Below, piece by piece: positions 1 to 5,829 of a stretch of 10,100 nucleotides of DNA; within the stretch, counting starts at the first letter, position 1; each line of letters begins with the position of its first letter. Location: NCBI GenBank assembly GCA_036939975.1, contig JALLPB010004233.1, positions 1 to 10,100 on the forward strand. The letters are read 5' to 3'. The notes under the pieces are model-generated. The model did no database searches. It saw only the letters and a list, made by a program, of their open reading frames with translations, and had not been told where the DNA came from. The translations under genes were made by a program, and so were the position numbers. This DNA is from Cyclostephanos tholiformis (taxonomy: Eukaryota > Bacillariophyta > Thalassiosirophyceae > Thalassiosirales > Thalassiosiraceae).

Positions 1-1117
1 AAAAATCCGGGACTGCCACGAATGATTACTTGAATTAAGTGAGGTATTTGAACTAATCTCCCTAAAATAAATATTCCTGTGTGTGATCTTCTGGTAACTT
101 TGTTGCCCGCGTGGTCAGCGTCCACAAAACAGGACATTTGTACTGGGTTCCCAAGGGGAACGGGCATGTTTGGCGGGTCTTCCTCAATCACCTCGCCATA
201 AAAATCCGTCCAATCGTCGTGTCGGAACACCGATTCGTCTATGTCTGGCATGGTATGATTCATGATTAAACATCGCGTGGGATATCGATGTAAGTAATTC
301 ATGATCCAGTACAGCGCTTCGAGGTGCCCCTCTCGAGGATTCGCCTGATATTGTGATAAAGGACACCTCCATGAGTATATCAACTCTTTTGAGTTCGATA
401 GCCCATCGTAATATCCCTATGATTTGTCTATACCATGACGCATGCTCCTCATCACAATTAGGGGTCGCGTCGAGCTCGGGTTCATAATTTATGGGTATTG
501 GCCCTTCGTGTTTTGACTTCGACGTTTTGAGTTCACGACCATCTTCGGCCAGGAGTCCCCGTATGACATCAACCGCTGCCTTAACATAGTTCCTACTATT
601 CATGCTCCAGCACTGATCACCATTACCCAGTTGCACTTTTGAAACTCCCGCTCCTAGGTATGACGTTGGCGGGCCGTATTCTCCATTCTTTATTTCGAAT
701 TTGCTTCCTATTTGTACCATCACATCTTCTGGCGCGTGGCTGACGACTAACACGTCGTCCACATAGACCAGCAAGTATTCGTAATAAGGGGTGCCTCCAT
801 TACGAATATTTTTCCGCATATACACATCGGCATCTGCACGTGTGGGCTTGAACCCCATGATGTTTACTATGAATTCCGAGAACATTGCTCGCCAAGCTGC
901 TCCGGACGATTTCAAACCTTATAGTGCTCGAACAAGTTTGCATACACATCCTTGTAGGTCCGGTCCACACTCGGCTCCTGCAACGAACCAAATCTTTTCC
1001 CTACATTTTGCATTAAGGTAAGCATTACCAATATTGCAAGACATTAGATCCAAGTCGTTTAGTGCGGCAATAAAGAAATGCAATCTTCATGCTCTCCCGG
1101 GACACTACGCTGGAGGG
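1..1117 (-). pseudogene. pol: Broken remainder of pol: reverse transcriptase and start of RNase H
   Basis: After about 1120 the RT reading moves to the next frame (SVVSRES near 1093-1111), then again near 1071-1075 (ALNDLDLMSCNIGNAYLNA, 1065-1012). That motif normally has Asp as the first catalytic acid; here the codon at 1033-1035 is AAT, Asn. A stop TAA at 919-921 interrupts ALYGLKSSGAAW. The next stretch (915 to about 360) is open and includes the intact YVDD box and YRQIIGILRWAIELKRVDIL. A third frame change near 356-362 leads into SQYQANPREGHLEALYW, then FVDADHAGNKVTRRSHTGI (about 130-70), the start of RNase H. Nothing recognisable follows in the last 70 bases. With an Asn in the RT active site and multiple breaks this copy cannot make a normal RT. 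Confidence 0.85.
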
Positions 1118-3947
1118 AGTTGGGTGTCTCAGTCATATGACCATTGGCCACAAACCTTGCTTTTCGTGTGAAGTTCATTTTTACATCAAATATGATATAA
1201 CACTTTATCTCCTGGAATCCACGGAGTTGGTCTACTTTATTTGCCCTGACCTCCTCCGGTGTTGCACCTTCGATTGGGATATAAGCCACTTTGGCCTTAT
1301 TCATTTCTTTGGCTATTGCATCGGCCCAGTATGTGTTCCCATTTTCTTTGTCGATTTGAAAAGCTTCGGCCACTGTCTTGGGAAGTCGTATTCCGAACTT
1401 ATGCGTAGTCCGCCAGTACTTCTTCTTAACTTTATTTATCATTCTGTTTCGTTTGCGTATTACCAGTGGCACCCACCACTTAAAGGCGGGTTTGTCATCG
1501 ATGTGGTTCAATATAGCGTATTCTGCTAATTCAATAGGGTTGCTTTCTTTTACATCTTTCAATGGCAGCCATGACGTCATGCCATCTGTGAATTCAATAT
1601 TTATTTTCCAACCGGCTGTGGTCCTTTTTGGTCGTAGGTGGTTACTAACAACGTGGTGGCCATCCGCTTTGGTCAATGCGTGACCATCAGTCTTATGTCC
1701 TATTATGTCTTTAATTGTGTTAAATTCTCTGCCCTCCGCGTCGCATTGGCTGTAGAGATTCTCTGCTATAGTATTCGCAAAATAGGAGTCGAAGGTTCCG
1801 TCCTCCAGTTCTACCTCATATTCTCTCATATCTAGCAGAGGGTTGGCATGTGCACGTCCCAGTGGGTTCCCTAGGTAATTAGTCTTCCTTCTTATGACTG
1901 TAGCCCTCGTTGCAACATTATCTGGGCTTTTGAGGGGGTCTAGGAGGAAAGTTGCCCCTATTAGGTTATCATATGAGTCGACGTCGTCGGCCTCTGGCCG
2001 ATCGTATACATCATTGTCCCCGTCATTCGGGTCCCCGTTTTGTGCATCTCCCTGCGTTGGAATCTCGTACACATCATTTGGGTAAAAGTCATCAATGTCT
2101 CCTCCTGGGAGGGCGAAGTTTGTGTCGTCTAGTCGCGTATTCAACCTTGTATTGAAGTCCTCAATTCGGTGCATTATCTCCGGGTTACGTCTTTCATCTG
2201 CCGTAACGTGCTGTACCGATGAGTTCACAACTGGGACCCCGGATACCGGCATCAGCCAATAGCACATGTCCGAGCCCACTCTGTGGGCTACGCCCATCCA
2301 TTGGGCCAACTTGTGATCATGTTCAGACAGGGATGGGTGGGGCTGGCGCCAATACCAAACCAGGTCATAGAAGTCAAAGTCTAAATATTCTGAGATATCG
2401 GGTGTTTTGCATGTGATCATTTCGTATCCCGATCGCTCATGACGTCCCCGCGGGATAAAATTCATCAGTCGGGCTTGATGTTCAAGTCCAAAACACCATA
2501 AGCGNTGACGTCCCCGCGGGATAAAATTCATCAGTCGGGCTTGATGTTCAAGTCCAAAACACCATAAGCGTCGCGGGACATATTTGGTTCCCATTTTATT
2601 TCTCCATCGACGTTTTAACTCTCGTATAGCAACGTCCACTTGTTGCAGTTGGTTGTGTCGGTATGGCTCGGCATATGTCACGTTTATTCCTAAACGTTGC
2701 GTAAGTCGCTGGAAATCAGTGTGTCGTCCAACGAATGCCGATGCCATGTCACATTTGAGGTTGGCAGGGATGCCAACATCGTCTGTAAACCGTCGTAACG
2801 ATTCAGTAGAATCGTGATCCCCTTTGGATGCCGTAGGGTATATTGCAACAAAATTCCCATTCGAGATCACTATCGCACCAGTATGTCCTCGTATTGATTT
2901 ATATTTGGACTCAACGTGGTCAAGCGTCCACTTGCCAGCCAAGTACGTATGGTGCAGATGGATATGATCTATGCGGTATCGCCTTGTTAGAGGCGTCACG
3001 GCGTGCCTGATGCCCTTCTGTGTTGTGACAGTTAGGATATTTTTCGCAGTTCCCAAGCTGACGTTAAATATAGATGCTACGTGTTCAGGGCTGAATTGGG
3101 AATGGCGTGTTTTTGATTGGAGCTTCTCCATGTGCCGTATTGAGGAGATGTGTACGCTACCGATCATTCTCTCGATGAGGAGTTGCTCCGTGTTGCCATT
3201 TATGGATAATGACATACAGTCGGATTCATAAATTTGGTCGTGTCGATTGACCCTTCCCGTGGCGTTCAACATAATATGTTTAATCATACGATCATGGGCA
3301 GGATCGTCAGCACCATACGCACCCCCAGGCATGACCAAGCCATGGGGGTCCCATGGTATGTCGCTCGTGATGACAACGTGGGGGTATATGTTGAATTCGT
3401 CATCATTCGGGTGTCTTGTATTAAAGAACACGGTCGATCCCTTCGAAAGAAAAGGTATCAGACTGACATCATCGATCCTTAGGCCCATGGGCTTCGTGGG
3501 GTCAAGCTCGTATGGGTTATCGTTAACAATAACCCCATAATGTCTTAGTTGGTTGGGATTGATAAGCGAGTGGTCCATCGTACCTCCAAAATATAGAGCT
3601 TCGTGGATTATCAAAATGTAACCCTCCCCAGTTAGAGGGTCACTCCATACTGTAGCGACAGTTGCAACGGGAACGTTAGGGACTGGCGTGAAGCCGTCGT
3701 AAAACCCCTGTACTTCACATTGTTGCCCGGTGAAGAAAATTGGTTTGCAATTTATCCCGGCACAACATGTGTCCGCCCGGGTGTCAAGTTCACAGCGGGC
3801 TTCTATCCCTATGTGCGTCGTAGGGGCATTCGTGCTGGTTGATGTTTTCAACCTCTTGACCGTTCGCTCGGTCGGCCTCCGAAGGCCTGATTGGATTGCC
3901 CGAATTTCGCGTCGGCGACAGCTTGATATCTGCAGGTGGGGATACAT
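1059..3947 (-). CDS. pol: Pol polyprotein, 5' part: protease, integrase, chromo-like module, start of RT
   Basis: A 962-codon open frame that would give protease, integrase and the beginning of RT. In order: protease-like motif LDTRADT at residues 54-60; HTH-like stretch at 285-308; integrase core at 338-450, with acids D343, D400 and D438; the 65-bp duplication artefact at 459-502; an acidic linker at 605-660; a chromo-like module at about 703-812; and the RT N-terminus at 855-941, with EIKCYIIFDVK and RKARFVANGH. The frame opens only at 3998, after a TGA, and the first ATG is at 3947, 55 nt past the Gag stop and in a different frame. The last 20 or so residues are out of frame: the RT reading continues in another frame near 1120, so the TAA at 1059-1061 is a product of frameshift. 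Coding content is certain; function of this copy is doubtful. Confidence 0.88.
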   Translation of the reverse strand: MYPHLQISSCRRREIRAIQSGLRRPTERTVKRLKTSTSTNAPTTHIGIEARCELDTRADTCCAGINCKPIFFTGQQCEVQGFYDGFTPVPNVPVATVATVWSDPLTGEGYILIIHEALYFGGTMDHSLINPNQLRHYGVIVNDNPYELDPTKPMGLRIDDVSLIPFLSKGSTVFFNTRHPNDDEFNIYPHVVITSDIPWDPHGLVMPGGAYGADDPAHDRMIKHIMLNATGRVNRHDQIYESDCMSLSINGNTEQLLIERMIGSVHISSIRHMEKLQSKTRHSQFSPEHVASIFNVSLGTAKNILTVTTQKGIRHAVTPLTRRYRIDHIHLHHTYLAGKWTLDHVESKYKSIRGHTGAIVISNGNFVAIYPTASKGDHDSTESLRRFTDDVGIPANLKCDMASAFVGRHTDFQRLTQRLGINVTYAEPYRHNQLQQVDVAIRELKRRWRNKMGTKYVPRRLWCFGLEHQARLMNFIPRGRXRLWCFGLEHQARLMNFIPRGRHERSGYEMITCKTPDISEYLDFDFYDLVWYWRQPHPSLSEHDHKLAQWMGVAHRVGSDMCYWLMPVSGVPVVNSSVQHVTADERRNPEIMHRIEDFNTRLNTRLDDTNFALPGGDIDDFYPNDVYEIPTQGDAQNGDPNDGDNDVYDRPEADDVDSYDNLIGATFLLDPLKSPDNVATRATVIRRKTNYLGNPLGRAHANPLLDMREYEVELEDGTFDSYFANTIAENLYSQCDAEGREFNTIKDIIGHKTDGHALTKADGHHVVSNHLRPKRTTAGWKINIEFTDGMTSWLPLKDVKESNPIELAEYAILNHIDDKPAFKWWVPLVIRKRNRMINKVKKKYWRTTHKFGIRLPKTVAEAFQIDKENGNTYWADAIAKEMNKAKVAYIPIEGATPEEVRANKVDQLRGFQEIKCYIIFDVKMNFTRKARFVANGHMTETPNSLQRSVPGEHEDCISLLPH
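1512..1613 (-). other. Chromo-like module between integrase and RT
   Basis: Pol residues about 779-812 have the chromodomain-like pattern of aromatic plus strand (GWKINIEFTDG), then TSWLPLKDVKESNP and a short helix IELAEYA. The preceding YEVELEDGTFDSYFANTIAENLY (709-732) may be an extra beta-rich element. Chromodomains can direct integration to modified histones; that role is an inference here, and binding residues cannot be judged by eye. Confidence 0.55.
2440..2570. repeat. Exact 65-bp direct duplication flanking a single N
   Basis: Bases 2440-2504 and 2506-2570 are identical and separated only by N at 2505. The unit plus N is 66 bp, so pol stays in frame and the protein repeats RLWCFGLEHQARLMNFIPRGR. 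This is what a scaffolder leaves when two contig ends overlap but are joined with a placeholder. The real element very probably has one copy. Confidence 0.9.
2604..2936 (-). other. Integrase catalytic core (rve-like) of pol
   Basis: Pol residues about 338-448. The first acid is D343 after KWTL, the second D400 in LKCDMASAFVG, and the third falls at D438 in QQVDVAIRELKRRW. The IREL-KR helix is the usual neighbour of the catalytic Glu in copia integrases. Here the third acid is Asp, with 37 residues between it and the second. This enzyme would insert the cDNA copy into host DNA in the nucleus. A Glu-to-Asp change usually weakens integrases, though DDD enzymes exist among mariner transposases. 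Confidence 0.78.
3024..3095 (-). other. Helix-turn-helix-like motif before the integrase core
   Basis: Pol residues about 285-308 (FSPEHVASIFNVSLGTAKNIL) have the spacing of a helix-turn-helix: helix, Asn/Val turn, Leu-Gly-Thr, recognition-like helix. Most copia integrases have an HHCC zinc-binding domain here. His residues occur (266, 271, 282, 288), but I see no paired CxxC before the core. The Cys at 244 is too far upstream and single. Confidence 0.5.
3498..3800 (-). other. Retroviral-type aspartic protease region of pol
   Basis: Pol residues about 50-150, at the usual copia protease position between Gag and integrase. The active-site-like motif reads LDTRADT (D55-T56-R57). In canonical retropepsins the third residue is Gly (D-T/S-G-A); here the codon at 3777-3779 is CGG, Arg. 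ILIIHEALYFGGTMDHSLINPNQL at about 111-134 matches the copia theme of a hydrophobic strand followed by a 'LISPNQLR'-like stretch that closes the protease region. Whether Arg disables cleavage or is tolerated in this lineage cannot be decided here. Confidence 0.65.
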
Positions 3948-4002
3948 TTGGTTACATTTAATTAGTTCGATTATACGCTCTGTTACATACGCATGGTATC
4001 AG

Positions 4003-5508
4003 TTAAGGACGGTTCGTCCCGAATCTGTTCCCATTCTGTCCACCTTTGTTTCCAGGAGTACTCGCCTGAGAATTGGAACATGTGGTCACCGTCGAAGGGA
4101 CGTTTCCTCCCGTGTCCTGTGTAGGTGCCGTATTTCGGTCACCCGTCGAGGCCTCGTTGACACTTCGCTCGTTGCGATCATTGTTCTGGCTCTGTCCCCC
4201 ACGGCCGCCCCGACCACGGCCGTGGTAGCCTCTGCCGCGGCCTCCGCGGCCACGGCCTCCTCGCCCATGTCCGCCATGGCCCCTGCCTGAGTTGCTTCGA
4301 CGTTTAGCTCTAACGAGCTCCTGACCACGGTCCCCTAGTTTAGTGAACCATTCATCGTCAGTGAATTTTCTCCATGGGTCGCGAATGTCGACCCCATTCC
4401 ACTCTGTTCGGGCCATATCACCCGAACTGACTTCAGAGATGCGACGGGCATTTGCCCCCGGAGCGTTGACGCTGGCGCTATTGATTTGGGCCATTCGAGT
4501 GGTTATGTATTGCGTTGCAGCCGTGTAGTTCGCCTTATGAATCTCACGCATATTCTCAACAGCCACAGTGATTTGGATGTCCCTCGATGGGTTCTTGATG
4601 CGCTTGGCAAGCTGCTCCACTTTGCTCTTATCTGTGAATTCCTGGCCTTGCCTCTTCAAGGTGTTATAGGCCTTGTTCAGCTTCGTGATCATGGCTTCGA
4701 AAGTCATGTGCTTCTCGTTAGTGTAAACGAGGGTGTCAAGGACCTGCTGTGCCTTCGACGCTTGTACGTCCAATTCTGCGTCACCTTCGTAATGATTGCG
4801 GAGGGCTCGCATTGCCCCACGACCATCCCTTGCAAGGACATGGTCGTATATCCAAGTCTCGGCCTGGGTGTGTACCACGGCCAATTGGATGAAAGAGAAC
4901 ACGGTCTCGTTATCCTGCTCGAAGGCAATCCCATTCAAAGGGAGTTGGTACATCAGTCGTTCGTATTCGTTCACAGCGTCAGTTACGGGATCCCATCCCG
5001 CCGGCTTGTCTGGCCGAATGACGTATGCAATGGGGCAGTAATTGCGCCCATAAACGAGGGATAAGGTCTCCGTGACCTTTCGATCCCAATCATCAAAGTC
5101 GTACTTATCGCACCACTTTTCGAGGGCCTTAATATTGTCGCCCTTATCTCTATTTTGAACGTAGGCTTCGTAAGCCATATGACCCCGGTGTAGGTCGTTC
5201 AATACGATGGTGTTCGCGTCAATAGGAAGGCCACGGCGGGTCATATCCTTGACGTGCCAGATTAACCCCGTTAGGTTATTCTGGATGAGGATGCCCATCG
5301 CCTGGGCAGGGTACCTCGTGCTCGACGCTTTGATCATGTCCTTTGCCTGATGTGGCTCGATCAGGACGAAGTCGTTAACAGACGTGAGGCCATGCAAGGC
5401 CAAGAACTGTGTCGTTTGCCGGCCTGCCATCGGGCCCGTATTCGTTAGTCCAACCAGCGGGAGGACGACATCTCGTAATATAACAGCGGGCGCCGCCATG
5501 GCCGCCAT
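4003..5508 (-). CDS. gag: Gag-like capsid/nucleocapsid protein of the copia element
   Basis: An intact 501-residue ORF directly upstream of pol, the position and size of a copia Gag, which assembles the cytoplasmic virus-like particle and binds element RNA. Residues about 60-350 have the mostly helical, Trp- and Leu-containing look of a UBN2/Gag-type capsid, with a KLNKAYNTLKRQGQEF stretch near residues 280-295. The usual CCHC zinc knuckle is absent. Residues about 408-438 instead form an RG/RGG-rich box (GRGGRGRGGRGRG), a known RNA-binding feature, followed by a polar Asn/Ser/Thr/Gly tail. The ATG at 5508 has A at -3 and G at +4; a second in-frame ATG is three codons on. The stop is TAA at 4003-4005. 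Gag identity is inferred mainly from position and domain style. Capsid and RNA-binding roles are expected, not shown. Confidence 0.82.
   Translation of the reverse strand: MAAMAAPAVILRDVVLPLVGLTNTGPMAGRQTTQFLALHGLTSVNDFVLIEPHQAKDMIKASSTRYPAQAMGILIQNNLTGLIWHVKDMTRRGLPIDANTIVLNDLHRGHMAYEAYVQNRDKGDNIKALEKWCDKYDFDDWDRKVTETLSLVYGRNYCPIAYVIRPDKPAGWDPVTDAVNEYERLMYQLPLNGIAFEQDNETVFSFIQLAVVHTQAETWIYDHVLARDGRGAMRALRNHYEGDAELDVQASKAQQVLDTLVYTNEKHMTFEAMITKLNKAYNTLKRQGQEFTDKSKVEQLAKRIKNPSRDIQITVAVENMREIHKANYTAATQYITTRMAQINSASVNAPGANARRISEVSSGDMARTEWNGVDIRDPWRKFTDDEWFTKLGDRGQELVRAKRRSNSGRGHGGHGRGGRGRGGRGRGYHGRGRGGRGGQSQNNDRNERSVNEASTGDRNTAPTQDTGGNVPSTVTTCSNSQASTPGNKGGQNGNRFGTNRP
4195..4287 (-). other. RG/RGG-box coding segment in Gag
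   Basis: This segment encodes Gag residues about 408-438, almost entirely Gly and Arg with a few His and one Tyr. The GC-rich Gly/Arg codons create a perfect 14-bp palindrome (ACCACGGCCGTGGT, 4213-4226) and other CCGCGG-type inverted repeats. RGG boxes bind RNA and G-rich structures in many proteins; here the box probably replaces the nucleocapsid zinc knuckle. That replacement is an inference. Confidence 0.75.
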
Positions 5509-5829
5509 GTTTTACCTCGCGTGCGAATTATACCCCCGCTAGGCGTGTTGGTCGATGCGTAGTCAGCCGGTATGAATCTTGGGTCTGATAAACCGTTTAA
5601 TTATCAACAACGCCACGGCGAGAGGGGAGATCAACGAGAGATGTGTAATAACAATAAAAGGACTCAAAAAGAGTGAGCTTATCTAAATCGGTTATCGTCT
5701 AAAGAGGTATTTTCAGTAAAGGCGGTAACCAAAAATTCCAACTTCCACGTGGTTATTTGGTACTAGTCATAATGTAGGTAATCATACTGTAGGGAATCAA
5801 ACGCAACCGTCAATATCCTTCTTTTACTA
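5509..5829. other. Gene-free stretch; expected place of the 5' LTR and leader
   Basis: About 320 bases between the Gag start and the end of the next ORF. For a minus-strand copia element the leader, primer-binding site and 5' LTR belong here. I cannot fix LTR ends without a second copy, and no convincing tRNA-complementary primer-binding site is seen. Small features are an 8-bp palindrome CCACGTGG with a CACGTG G-box core (5745-5752), GGTAACC (5724-5730), and an inverted pair TAACCA/TGGTTA (5726-5731 and 5750-5755). These may be promoter elements of an LTR, but this is weak. Confidence 0.35.

Larger units (their letters stand above)
1..5508 (-). mobile_element. Ty1/copia LTR retrotransposon, CoDi-like, damaged and partial
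   Basis: Domain order on the minus strand is Gag, protease, integrase, chromo-like module, reverse transcriptase, RNase H. Integrase before RT is the Ty1/copia (Pseudoviridae) order; Ty3/gypsy has RT first. The RT carries the copia-type YVDD box (codons at 754-765). Gag and the first 962 pol codons are open, but RT and RNase H are broken by at least three frame changes and one stop. The element runs off the left edge inside RNase H, so the 3' LTR is outside or lost. The 5' LTR, if present, lies to the right of 5508 and cannot be delimited without its partner. Assignment to the diatom CoDi group rests on recognised style, not on a search. Confidence 0.88.

Noticed and set aside
3994..4001. TGGTATCA, resembling an initiator-Met primer-binding site
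   Set aside because: Wrong strand for a minus-strand element, at the Gag-pol junction rather than next to an LTR, and the match ends after eight bases.
3730..4290. Plus-strand 186-codon ORF with an Ala-rich end
   Set aside because: It lies opposite Gag's RG box and the pol start; the Ala/Ser/Thr run is the complement of Gly/Arg codons. No independent coding sign.
4486..5064. Plus-strand 192-codon ORF
   Set aside because: Entirely antisense to the Gag capsid region, which has the better-supported protein on the minus strand.
5586..5597. Weak similarity to a primer-binding site upstream of Gag on the minus strand (GGTTTATCAGA)
   Set aside because: Correct side, but the match needs internal gaps and no LTR end is adjacent.
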